Shown in pieces: positions 1-6,812 of a stretch of 35,768 nucleotides of DNA. The stretch spans positions 1-35,768 of the forward strand of contig DAHWNZ010000022.1 in the NCBI GenBank assembly GCA_027339635.1. The letters are read 5' to 3'. A program made the translations under genes and the position numbers. The first letter of the stretch is position 1; each line of letters begins with the position of its first letter. Below the pieces are notes generated by a model. It saw only the letters and a list, made by a program, of their open reading frames with translations. It did no database searches and was not told the origin of the DNA. The stretch is from AG-12 sp027339635 (GTDB lineage: Bacteria > Chloroflexota > Dormibacteria > Aeolococcales > Bog-877).

Positions 1-188
1 GCCTCCTCCGCCCCCTCGAGCTCCGCCCCCCCTCCCCCTACCTCGATAGCCGCCCTCCTTCTGGCGGGGTCGAGATCCCAGATCCCGATCGTCTGCGCTG
101 GCCGGCCGGCCAGCGCCGTGAGCGCCATCGCGAACGATGTTCCGATCTGGCCCGCTCCAACCACCGCAACCTCCAAGGGCACGCTCAC
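1..188 (-). CDS. tyrA: Prephenate dehydrogenase (TyrA-like), N-terminal fragment
   Basis: This is only the first 62 codons of a gene cut by the window edge. The predicted N-terminus is a nucleotide-binding beta-alpha-beta unit with VAVVGAGQIGTSFAMAL, a GxGxxG fingerprint at about residues 8-17, then an acidic residue (WDLDP) where the second strand should end, as in NAD-preferring enzymes. In TyrA proteins this fold oxidatively decarboxylates prephenate to 4-hydroxyphenylpyruvate, the tyrosine precursor. The GTG start overlaps the stop of the DAHP synthase gene in a GTGA (4 bp), the same arrangement used between aroH and aroF, so it is the last visible gene of the same operon. The fingerprint alone would also fit other Rossmann dehydrogenases. 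The TyrA call rests on the aromatic-pathway context. Confidence 0.72.
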   Translation of the reverse strand, partial: MSVPLEVAVVGAGQIGTSFAMALTALAGRPAQTIGIWDLDPARRRAAIEVGGGGAELEGAEE

Positions 189-1201
189 CTGACGCCCCTC
201 CCCACCGCCGCCGCGATCCCCACCACCTGCTCCATCATGGTTGCGAACGCGCTCGGGTCCAGGGACTGGGCGCCATCCGACAGAGCCTCCGCCGGTCGGG
301 GATGCACCTCCACGATCAGGCCGTCCGCCCCTGCGGCGACCGCCGCCCGGGCGATGGCGGGGACGTACTCCGCGCGGCCCGCGGCATGGCTCGGGTCCAC
401 CACCACCGGAAGTGATGTCAGGCGTTTGAGCACCGGTAGCGAGGTGATGTCCAGGCTGAATCTGACCGTCGGCTCGAAGCCTCGTAGCCCGCGTTCACAG
501 ATGGCAACCTGCTGGTTGCCCCCCGCCAGGATGTACTCGGCCGCCTGCAACAGCTCGTCGATGGTGGCGGCCAGCCCCCGCTTCAGCAGGACCGGACGGT
601 CCGCGGCTCCGCACGCCTGCAGCAGCCGGTAGTTCTGCATGTTGCGCGCTCCCACCTGCAGAATGTCCGCGTAGCGGGCCACCAGCTCGACGTCCTCGCT
701 GGCCAGCACCTCGGTGATGACCAGCAGCCCGTGCTCATCGGCAACGGACCGCAGCAGCCTGAGCCCGTCCTCGCCCAACCCCTGGAATGAGTAGGGTGAG
801 GTCCTGGGCTTGAAGGCGCCCCCGCGCAGAACCCTGACCCCCAAGGCGGATATGGCGGCGGCTGATTCCTCAAGCTGCTGTCTGCCCTCGACCGCGCAGG
901 GGCCCGCCATGATGAGCACGTTGGCCCCGCCCAGGGTCAGCCCCGGGCCCAGCGCTATCACCCGGTCCGCGGGATGGAAGTCGCGGCTCGCCAGGGGATA
1001 GTCGTTGAGCACCCGCACGACCCTCTCCACCCCTTCGAAGGCACCGAGGGCCTCCAGGTCCGAGTCGGTCTCGTGGCCGACCACACCGACTATGGTTCGC
1101 TCTCGCCCGTGGGAGACATGGGGCGTGAACCCGAGAAGGCGGATTCTGGCGACGACGGCGCGCACCTGGGCTGGGGTGGCGTGCGCGGCCATGACGATCA
1201 C
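185..1201 (-). CDS. aroF: 3-deoxy-7-phosphoheptulonate (DAHP) synthase, type I-beta with N-terminal regulatory domain
   Basis: It condenses phosphoenolpyruvate and erythrose 4-phosphate, the committed step of the shikimate pathway. From the GTG at 1201 the protein is 338 residues, and by recall this is about the length of Thermotoga maritima DAHP synthase. The first 70 residues form the ferredoxin-like regulatory domain (HVSHGRERTIVGVVG), which in that family mediates feedback by Tyr/Phe. The barrel follows with AGPCAVEG, RGGAFKPRTSPYSFQG, QVGARNMQN, LLKRG, CERG and the metal/substrate segment VVDPSHAAGR. The GTG start gives VIVMAAHATP, which aligns with the family N-terminus and overlaps the aroH stop as GTGA. 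An ATG lies at 1192. It is translationally coupled on both sides, inside an operon headed by a trp attenuator. Confidence 0.95.
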   Translation of the reverse strand: MIVMAAHATPAQVRAVVARIRLLGFTPHVSHGRERTIVGVVGHETDSDLEALGAFEGVERVVRVLNDYPLASRDFHPADRVIALGPGLTLGGANVLIMAGPCAVEGRQQLEESAAAISALGVRVLRGGAFKPRTSPYSFQGLGEDGLRLLRSVADEHGLLVITEVLASEDVELVARYADILQVGARNMQNYRLLQACGAADRPVLLKRGLAATIDELLQAAEYILAGGNQQVAICERGLRGFEPTVRFSLDITSLPVLKRLTSLPVVVDPSHAAGRAEYVPAIARAAVAAGADGLIVEVHPRPAEALSDGAQSLDPSAFATMMEQVVGIAAAVGRGVR

Positions 1202-1614
1202 GAGCGAACCCCGGAGGACAGGTCGGGACGGAGCGAGACCGCGCCCCGCAGGTAGGCGTGGCGAATGCGGTCCTGGGGCAGGGGGGAGTTGACCAACATG
1301 AGCGCCCTGAGGCACCGCGCCACCCTGGTGTCGCCACCATGCTCGCGAACCATCAGCAGGGGCACCGTGGAGAAGCCTGCGGAGCGGGCCATGGCCGCGG
1401 GATTGACCGGCCCAAGATCGTCCTGGAGGGTGAAGACCAGGGCCGCCACATCACCGACCGCAACCTGGTTGGGCTCAACCATGGCGCGCAGCAGCTCCTC
1501 CACGCATCTGGACAGGTCGCCCCCTCCGGCCTCAACCGTGGTCGCGCCCCGGATCCCCCGACACGCCAACCGGCTCCCTGCAGCGGCTGGGTTTCTCCCC
1601 AGTCTTGGGCCCAT
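1198..1614 (-). CDS. aroH: Monofunctional chorismate mutase, AroH type
   Basis: It converts chorismate to prephenate, feeding the Phe/Tyr branch. The 138-residue protein has the hallmarks of the trimeric Bacillus AroH family: CRGIRGATTVE near the N-terminus (active-site Arg), an acidic residue row in the middle, LRALMLVNSPLPQDRIRH and the C-terminal YLRGAVSLRPDL. The ATG at 1614 is preceded by a strong AGGGAGGT ribosome site, which decides this start over the much longer open frame that reaches back to the trpG stop. Its last codons overlap the aroF GTG. In Bacillus, aroH sits in the aromatic supraoperon beside a chorismate synthase. Here it sits between trpG and aroF, so both branches from chorismate lie on one transcript. 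Confidence 0.92.
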   Translation of the reverse strand: MGPRLGRNPAAAGSRLACRGIRGATTVEAGGGDLSRCVEELLRAMVEPNQVAVGDVAALVFTLQDDLGPVNPAAMARSAGFSTVPLLMVREHGGDTRVARCLRALMLVNSPLPQDRIRHAYLRGAVSLRPDLSSGVRS

Positions 1615-1881
1615 TGCAATACCTCCCTGTTGGACTGTGGGAAGGTGTTGGGGGACCCGCTCCCTGATGCTGGGGAGGCGCGGATCCCGCTCCACGCCTC
1701 CCGCTTCGAGCTCGGTCCGGGTGGCTACCCGACCCCAGGGCCCGATGAGGGCGTGGGCTTTCGATATGAATAGGCTCGAAAGCAAGCCCCGCTCGGATCC
1801 TGGGAAGTGAGTTGCCACCCGCGCATATGACTGCAGAGCCTGACGGGTCAGGACTCTGGCGTCAAGTGCTGCGTTGGTCAC
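1615..1881 (-). other. Unassigned 89-codon open stretch between trpG and aroH
   Basis: The aroH frame is open all the way up to an ATG at 1881 that overlaps the trpG stop as ATGA, the usual coupling geometry of this operon. The 89 codons read like a real but unrecognised protein segment in part (ATHFPGSERGLLSSLFISK). However, third positions carry clearly more A/T than in neighbouring genes, and a strong ribosome site for aroH lies inside it. It could be an N-terminal domain of the chorismate mutase, a small coupled ORF with aroH starting inside, or a noncoding spacer. A GGAGGCG/CGCCTCC hairpin (1674-1701) lies within it. I do not assign a function. Confidence 0.35.
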
Positions 1882-2453
1882 CGGGGCACAGCCAGGCTGA
1901 GGAACGCCCGTAACAGCCGCGGTCCCTCGGGGGTGAGGATGGACTCGGGATGGAACTGCAGGCCGAACCGGGGAAGCCCCCGGTGCTGGACCGCCATCAC
2001 CAGGTTGTCCTCGGTGTGGGCGCAGACCCGCAGCTCGTCCGGCACGGAGTCGCCGGCCACCACCAGAGAGTGGTACCTGCCCACCTCAAGGGGCGAGGAG
2101 AGGCCGCTGAACAGGCCCGAGCCGTCGTGCTCCACCAGGCTGACCTTGCCGTGCACAGGCTGCGGCGCCCGCACCACCCGAGCGCCGTACGCGAAGCCCA
2201 GAGCCTGATGTCCGAGACACACTCCGAGGAGCGGGATGCGCGCCGGAAGCTCCTGGACCACACGCACGAAGCATCCGGCGTCCTCAGGGTTTCCCGGGCC
2301 AGGGGAGAGGATGACCCCATCCGGAGAGAGCTCGGCCAGGGCGGCGGCCGTGGTCCCGGTAGAGGGCACCACCTGCACCTCGTGCCCAGCCGCCCCGACA
2401 AACTGCACGAGGTTGTAAACGAAGGAGTCCTGATGATCCACCACCACGATCAC
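1878..2453 (-). CDS. trpG: Anthranilate synthase glutamine amidotransferase subunit
   Basis: This is a class I glutamine amidotransferase of 191 residues, the usual length. It hydrolyses glutamine and channels ammonia to TrpE for anthranilate synthesis. The N-terminus MIVVVDHQDSFVYNLVQ and the oxyanion strand SPGPGNPEDAG are typical. The nucleophile is Cys79 in GVCLGHQ, and the partner residues are His168 and Glu170 in QFHPES. The same family also serves PabA in folate synthesis, and amphibolic TrpG/PabA proteins exist. The ATG overlaps the trpE stop (ATGA), and its own stop overlaps a further ATG at 1881. The trp leader upstream favours the tryptophan role. Confidence 0.93.
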   Translation of the reverse strand: MIVVVDHQDSFVYNLVQFVGAAGHEVQVVPSTGTTAAALAELSPDGVILSPGPGNPEDAGCFVRVVQELPARIPLLGVCLGHQALGFAYGARVVRAPQPVHGKVSLVEHDGSGLFSGLSSPLEVGRYHSLVVAGDSVPDELRVCAHTEDNLVMAVQHRGLPRFGLQFHPESILTPEGPRLLRAFLSLAVPR

Positions 2454-3946
2454 GACATCCCCTCCCCGCCGCTGACCGCCGCCAGGATCGCCGACGCCTT
2501 GGCCTCCGTCTCGCGCAGCTCCAGCGCGGGGTCCGAGTCGGTCACGACCCCGGCACCGGCTTGGACATGCACCTGCCCCCTGCTCAGGACCGCAGTCCTG
2601 ATGGTGATGCAGAAGTCGAGGTCGCCGGAGAACGACAGGTACCCTACGGCCCCTGCGTAGGGGCCTCTGGCGGTGGGCTCCTCGCGGGCGATGATCTCCA
2701 TGGCCCGCCGCTTGGGGGCCCCTGTCACGGTGCCGGCGGGGAAGGTGGCGAAGAGGGCGTCCAGGGCCTGACGGGAGGGCTCGAGCTCTCCCTCCACGGT
2801 GCTCACCAGGTGCATCACCCGGGGGAAGTTCTGCACCGACATGAGCTCGGAGACCCGGACCGATCCCGGGGTGCAGACTCGCCCCAGATCGTTGCGAGCG
2901 AGGTCCACGAGCATCGCGTGCTCGGCCCTCTCCTTGGGATCCGCCAGAAGCTCCAGGGCCAGGCGACTGTCGTCCTCGGCGTTCTCACCCCTGGGGCGGG
3001 TCCCGGCTATGGGGCGGGTCATCGCCTGGCTTCCGAAGACCTTGACCAGGGGCTCTGGCGATGAACCGGCCAACTCGATGTCGGGTAGCCGTAGGAAGAA
3101 CATCGCTGGGGACGGATTGGTCTCCCTCAGCCTGCGGTAGATCTGAAACCCCGTCTGGAAGGCGGGCACCGACAGCCGGCGCGAGATCACCGCCTGGTAG
3201 ATGTCGCCGTCCAGGATGTTCTCCTTGACCCGGCGCACGGACGCCTTGAAGGTCTCCCTGGAGATGTTCGGTGCCGCCGCCAGAGGCTGGGCGTAGCCCT
3301 CCTCGGCGCTGGTCCGGTGGTCGCCGGAACTGGCCACGGCCGCCGCCATCTGCCGGAGTATCCCAGCGCCAGCGGCGTGCCCCCGACCGGGTTCTATGTG
3401 GCAGACCAGAACCAGACGTCCCTGGCGGTGGTCGAACACCGCCACCCGGTCCAGCAGCAAAAGCTGAATGGGGTGGCCGAATCCCCTTCCCCTTCCCCGC
3501 GGATGGGCATGACCGTCGATCAAGGTGGCGGCCTCGTAGGCGAGCATTCCCGCCAGCCCACCGGTCAGCGTCGGCAAGCCTGGAACGCCGGGCGCGGAGA
3601 GAAGCCTGGCAAGTTCCTTCAGGGAGGAGGCGGGGTCCAGTCCGGCCGCAGACCAGCCCCGCGGCAGTGGCAGTTCGCGAGCCTGTGAGATGAGGTGCAG
3701 CCCATCCTCGTCGACCATCACCAGGGCAGCTGGATCCCACCCCACGATGGAGTGCGGCCCGGGGGCGCCCATGATGTCGAGGCTCTCCAGCAGGATGCCC
3801 AGGCCCCCCCCGGTCACAGCTGAGAACACCTCTGACGGGACCGCAAGATCCAAAGGCAGCTCCGCCCACATGGGAATCAGGGGGAAGACTCCAGCCGCGG
3901 CGGCTACCGCCTCGGGTTCGGGATGGACCTGGATCTCGGTCGTCAC
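2450..3946 (-). CDS. trpE: Anthranilate synthase component I
   Basis: This is a chorismate-utilising enzyme of 498 residues that makes anthranilate, the first step of the tryptophan branch. An N-terminal LLES motif (about residues 52-55) matches the tryptophan feedback site of TrpE and argues against PabB or a salicylate/isochorismate enzyme. The C-terminal catalytic half contains PIAGTRPRG, LVDLARNDLGRV, FPAGTVTGAPK and AGAGVVTDSDP. The open frame extends 30 codons further upstream, but that stretch runs through the attenuator terminator. The GTG at 3946 with AGGAG seven bases before it is the sensible start. Expression should depend on the leader at 3966-4126, and trpG is coupled by a 4-bp overlap. 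Confidence 0.95.
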   Translation of the reverse strand: MTTEIQVHPEPEAVAAAAGVFPLIPMWAELPLDLAVPSEVFSAVTGGGLGILLESLDIMGAPGPHSIVGWDPAALVMVDEDGLHLISQARELPLPRGWSAAGLDPASSLKELARLLSAPGVPGLPTLTGGLAGMLAYEAATLIDGHAHPRGRGRGFGHPIQLLLLDRVAVFDHRQGRLVLVCHIEPGRGHAAGAGILRQMAAAVASSGDHRTSAEEGYAQPLAAAPNISRETFKASVRRVKENILDGDIYQAVISRRLSVPAFQTGFQIYRRLRETNPSPAMFFLRLPDIELAGSSPEPLVKVFGSQAMTRPIAGTRPRGENAEDDSRLALELLADPKERAEHAMLVDLARNDLGRVCTPGSVRVSELMSVQNFPRVMHLVSTVEGELEPSRQALDALFATFPAGTVTGAPKRRAMEIIAREEPTARGPYAGAVGYLSFSGDLDFCITIRTAVLSRGQVHVQAGAGVVTDSDPALELRETEAKASAILAAVSGGEGMS

Positions 3947-3965
3947 ATGAGTTCTCCTGGGCAAT

Positions 3966-3998
3966 AAAAAAGCCCCGGGCCTACTCGGCCCAGGGCTT
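3966..3998 (-). terminator. Intrinsic terminator of the trp attenuator
   Basis: On the minus strand AAGCCCTGGGCC pairs with GGCCCGGGGCTT (12 pairs, one G-U) around the five-base loop GAGTA, followed directly by a T run (six T including the stem end). It ends 20 bases before the trpE GTG, so it can only be a conditional terminator of the operon's own leader RNA. Its 5' arm can alternatively pair with GCCCGGGCT at 4051-4043 inside the leader peptide gene. Confidence 0.9.
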
Positions 3999-4022
3999 GG
4001 TGGCGTTCTCCTAGCGGTTGCT

Positions 4023-4088
4023 TCAGAGGCGCGCATGCACTGAGCCCGGGCAGGGCCAGCGCCAAGCGGAGACGTTCTGGAGCAGCAT
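4023..4088 (-). CDS. trpL: trp operon leader peptide with Trp-Arg-Trp
   Basis: A 21-codon ORF reads MLLQNVSAWRWPCPGS and then five more residues to TGA at 4023. It carries two Trp codons, TGG at 4064-4062 and 4058-4056, separated by one Arg codon. Trp codons are rare, so two in 21 codons, 58 bases before a perfect terminator upstream of trpE, is the signature of ribosome-mediated attenuation. No Shine-Dalgarno precedes the ATG, but a promoter lies so close that the transcript probably begins at or just before the start codon. GGCGC within the Trp codons can pair with GCGCC near the stop codon, a possible pause hairpin. Confidence 0.82.
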   Translation of the reverse strand: MLLQNVSAWRWPCPGSVHARL

Positions 4089-4096
4089 CAAAGGCG

Positions 4097-4126
4097 ATTC
4101 TGGGGCCCCGTGGGGGTCCTCGTCAA
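4097..4126 (-). promoter_or_regulatory. Probable trp operon promoter
   Basis: TTGACG (4126-4121), an 18-base spacer, then CAGAAT (4102-4097) on the minus strand. The expected start is 6-9 bases downstream, at or next to the ATG of trpL (4088), giving a leaderless or nearly leaderless leader peptide. This also explains the missing ribosome site. Confidence 0.62.
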
Positions 4127-4293
4127 GCCCTGATAGCGTCTCCCCAGCGGCCGGGCCGGTGGCGAGTACTCCGTCTCCGCGTTCCCCGGGACCGCCCCAG
4201 CCTCTAAGCCGACGGGACCGGGCCCGCCGGCACAGGAAACTGCGATCCGCCCCGCCATGGCCGCCGTGAGAGCGGAAGCGACGGTTGAGAGAT

Positions 4294-4299
4294 TAACCT
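4294..4299 (+). promoter_or_regulatory. -10 element, leaderless start of the PH-domain gene
   Basis: TAACCT followed by exactly six bases and the ATG at 4306. No Shine-Dalgarno is visible, and the spacing places +1 on the A of ATG. The region 4089-4305 between trpL and this gene otherwise shows only the two divergent promoters. Confidence 0.5.
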
Positions 4300-4305
4300 T
4301 CGCGC

Positions 4306-4848
4306 ATGTTCACGATCAGGCGGGACGGGGCTGGCGCCCCGCGGCCATCTCCCTGGAGGGGATGTGAGGCGCCGTTTGCCGACCTTCCCGGCTGGCTCGG
4401 AGTGAGCCCGAAGCTGGGCAGCATACGTCAGATTGAGGTGGCGATCCTCGCCACCGTGGTGTTGCTCGCAGGGGTGGCGATCGCCGTCGCCACGGGCAGT
4501 GCCGTGGTGGTGCTGCCGACTCTGCTGCTGGCCGCGCTTGGGGAGGCACTTGGCTCCCTCTACATGCGGCGGCGAATGGGCAGTTGGGGATACCTGGAAC
4601 GTGAGCAGGACCTCCTGGTCCGCCGGGGCCTCCTGTTCCGGCGGCTTTCAGTGGTTCCCTACGGAAGGATGCAGACGGTCGACGTGACCGCCGGTCCCTT
4701 GGAACGCGCCTTCGGACTGGCCAGCCTCCGGCTGCACACCGCCTCGGCAGGCAGCGATTGCCGCATCCCGGGTCTTCCCAGCGAGGTGGCGGCCGGGCTG
4801 CGCGACCGTTTGGCCCGCCTTGGCGAGGCCAATGCGGAGGGCCTTTGA
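4306..4848 (+). CDS. PH domain (DUF304, bPH2) membrane protein, YdbS-like
   Basis: The protein has 180 residues. Two adjacent hydrophobic segments lie at about 42-64 and 67-85, followed by a single bacterial PH-like domain (PF03703) at about 95-175. The domain is shown by LVRRGLLFRRLSVVPYGRMQ, TVDVTAGPLERAFGLASLRL and a closing PGLP..VAAGLRDRL. This domain family is usually found in pairs of membrane proteins (YdbS/YdbT in Bacillus). The molecular role is poorly defined, although links to envelope stress and to resistance against bacteriocins have been reported for the Bacillus pair. The upstream TAACCT-N6-ATG supports the start chosen. The stop overlaps the next gene's TTG start (TTGA), so the two are coupled and probably form one membrane complex. 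Confidence 0.82.
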   Translation: MFTIRRDGAGAPRPSPWRGCEAPFADLPGWLGVSPKLGSIRQIEVAILATVVLLAGVAIAVATGSAVVVLPTLLLAALGEALGSLYMRRRMGSWGYLEREQDLLVRRGLLFRRLSVVPYGRMQTVDVTAGPLERAFGLASLRLHTASAGSDCRIPGLPSEVAAGLRDRLARLGEANAEGL

Positions 4849-6224
4849 GCATCGCGCCCGACCTGCCCTGGCACCGCCTCCACCCCCTCTCTCCGGTGAT
4901 CCAATTGGGCCGGAGCGCGGCCGCGCTCATCTTCGTCCTCGCGGTCCCGTACATCTCCAGCTCGGGTCATCCCAAGTCCGGTGACTACTTCGACCTGGGA
5001 ATCGTGGTGCTGGCCGCCCTGGGTGGGCTCATCTCCTGGCTCGTGACCAGGTGGCGCATCGAGTCTGGGGCGCTGCTGGTGGAAACCGGGCTCATCCGGC
5101 GCCGCCACACCCATCTGCCGCTCAGCCGCATCCAGTCCGTCGACGTCGTGCGGCCAGCTCTGGCGCGCCTCTTCGGACTGGCGGAGGTGAGGGTCAGGAC
5201 GGGGGTCGCCCGGGACGGGGACGCCCGCCTCGCCTACATCGCTGAGGAGCAGGCGGAGACGATCAGGGCCAACCTGCTGGCCTGGTCCCACGGCACAGCG
5301 CCGCAGGAGGTCGTCTACCAGGAGAGCGTGCTGGCGGCGGTCAGCGCCCGCCGCGTGATCGCCGCCGTGTGGCTGCAGGGGGCCGCCCCACTCCTCCTGG
5401 CCCTGGCGCTGGCCTTCGCCGTGGTCGGGATCCTGGCGCCGACCCGGGAGGCCCACGCCTCTCTGACCGGAACAGGCTTGGTCTGGCTCCTGCTCTCCCT
5501 GGTGGCGGTGCTCAAGAACCTCAACTCTCAGCTGTCCTACGAGGTCGCCCAGGCACCCGATGGGCTGAGGGTGCGGGGCGGCCTGATCGGCACCGTCGTC
5601 GAGACGATCCCGCAGCGGCGCATCCAGGCGGTGAGGCTCCTGGAACCCCTGCTGTGGCGCCCCATGGGCTGGGTCCGCCTCGACGTGGACGTCGCCGGAG
5701 GACAGCATCGCAAGGGCGAGGACAGAGCGGCAGCCGGGCAGCTGCGAATGCTGCTGCCGGTGGCCACCATGGAGGAGGCCCACGCCCTGTTGCTCCTGAT
5801 CGCCCCCGACTCCAGGGTGGACCGGGCCAGCCCGCCTACCAGGGTGCGCCTCAAGGCGCCGCTCAGTTTCCACTTCCTGGAGGCGGGCCACTCGAAGACC
5901 TGGGCGGTCGCGGTGACGGGGCGGATCCAGAGGACCACCACCCTGGTGTCCCTGGCCAAGGTGCAGAGCGTGCGCTGGAGCGCGGGTCCGCTACAGCATC
6001 GGATGGGCCTGGCCAACGTCCATCTGGACGTCGCCGGGCACCGGGTCGGAGTCAGCCTCAAGGATCGCGACGCCCACGAGGCGCGGGAACTCGTGGAAAC
6101 CCTGCCGGAGCTGTGTGCCCTGGCGCGACGTCCGGGCGGAGTCGTGGTTCCAAACCTCGCGGACCAAGGACCGGAGCCCAGTTTGAGGTGGTCACCCGCT
6201 CCCAGGGCCTCCGGCCTCGAGTAG
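4845..6224 (+). CDS. Tandem PH domain (DUF304) membrane protein, YdbT-like
   Basis: The protein has 459 residues and three bPH2-type repeats. Repeat 1 is at about 68-150 (TGLIRRRHTHLPLSRIQSVD, LFGLAEVRVRTG), repeat 2 at about 235-330 (GLIGTVVETIPQRRIQAVRL, MGWVRLDVDVAG) and repeat 3 at about 360-440 (QRTTTLVSLAKVQSVRWS, MGLANVHLDVAG). Pairs of transmembrane helices precede repeats 1 and 2. This is the partner type of the preceding single-domain protein, as in ydbS-ydbT. The TTG start at 4845 overlaps the upstream stop by four bases and has GGAGG just before it. A longer open frame begins at 4758 but would run through the end of the upstream gene. Its 3' end overlaps the convergent anti-sigma gene by 33 bases. 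Confidence 0.82.
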   Translation: MSIAPDLPWHRLHPLSPVIQLGRSAAALIFVLAVPYISSSGHPKSGDYFDLGIVVLAALGGLISWLVTRWRIESGALLVETGLIRRRHTHLPLSRIQSVDVVRPALARLFGLAEVRVRTGVARDGDARLAYIAEEQAETIRANLLAWSHGTAPQEVVYQESVLAAVSARRVIAAVWLQGAAPLLLALALAFAVVGILAPTREAHASLTGTGLVWLLLSLVAVLKNLNSQLSYEVAQAPDGLRVRGGLIGTVVETIPQRRIQAVRLLEPLLWRPMGWVRLDVDVAGGQHRKGEDRAAAGQLRMLLPVATMEEAHALLLLIAPDSRVDRASPPTRVRLKAPLSFHFLEAGHSKTWAVAVTGRIQRTTTLVSLAKVQSVRWSAGPLQHRMGLANVHLDVAGHRVGVSLKDRDAHEARELVETLPELCALARRPGGVVVPNLADQGPEPSLRWSPAPRASGLE

Positions 6225-6812
6225 CGTGGTCCCGGATGGCGTCCTCAGCGAGACACCGCGAATCGACGTCCTCGGCACAACCGAAGCCGCCTCCACCTGA
6301 GTCTCGCTTCTCCGGCTGGAACGCCACGAGCCCGCCTCCTGCCAGCCGCCCCTGCGCGACTCGACCCAGATGACACAGCGCAAGGACGTCGGCAAGCCCA
6401 CCATGCGAATGACCAGCTGGGTGCCCCAGGCCTCCTGCTCGTATGAGACTGTGCCGGTGGCGTGAACACTGCGGTCGACGCTTGTGAACGAATATACAGT
6501 GGATGTCGGGCTCGACCGAAATAGCGCCAAGCCGGAGCCGATGGCGACCAGGAGGACGGCCGCTCCCACCGCCATCCCGACCAGCAACGGTCGGCTAGCC
6601 CACCTCCTGGTCCGGCGCCCGAGTGGCCACGCCCGCCCTTGGGCCACCAGCCCGCGGTCCAGGATGGCACGCAGGCTCTCCAGGTCCCGGAGCTCGTGCC
6701 TGCAGACCGGGCACTCCTGCAGATGCTGGTGAACCGCGACCATCTCGGCGGGATCCAGGGCTCCCAGGGAGTAAGCTCCCAGCGCCTCCAGATGGCGGTC
6801 GTGGATGCTCAC
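6192..6812 (-). CDS. Zinc-finger anti-sigma factor, single-pass membrane protein
   Basis: The protein has 206 residues. The N-terminal cytoplasmic part carries the zf-HC2 signature HQHLQECPVC (His, then CxxC) at about 28-37, which in this family binds zinc and wraps around an ECF sigma factor. One transmembrane helix follows at about 76-99 (LLVGMAVGAAVLLVAIG), then an extracytoplasmic domain of roughly 100 residues (YSFTSVDRSVHATGTVSYEQ) that probably senses envelope conditions. The GTG start overlaps the sigma gene stop as GTGA, so the two proteins are made stoichiometrically, as expected for a sigma/anti-sigma pair. The sensing signal cannot be told from the sequence. Confidence 0.88.
   Translation of the reverse strand: MSIHDRHLEALGAYSLGALDPAEMVAVHQHLQECPVCRHELRDLESLRAILDRGLVAQGRAWPLGRRTRRWASRPLLVGMAVGAAVLLVAIGSGLALFRSSPTSTVYSFTSVDRSVHATGTVSYEQEAWGTQLVIRMVGLPTSLRCVIWVESRRGGWQEAGSWRSSRRSETQVEAASVVPRTSIRGVSLRTPSGTTLLEAGGPGSG

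Noticed and set aside
3961..4030. T-box riboswitch upstream of trpE
   Set aside because: The conserved T-box sequence (AGGGTGGNACCGCG) is absent on the transcribed strand, and the W-R-W leader peptide explains the terminator.
3947..4036. Longer TrpE with 30 extra N-terminal residues
   Set aside because: The extension runs through the attenuator hairpin and its T run. The GTG at 3946 has a good AGGAG site and gives the family N-terminus.
4659..5891. 410-codon minus-strand open frame
   Set aside because: It is antisense to the tandem PH-domain gene, His/Gln/Asp-rich and without recognisable motifs: a typical high-GC shadow frame.
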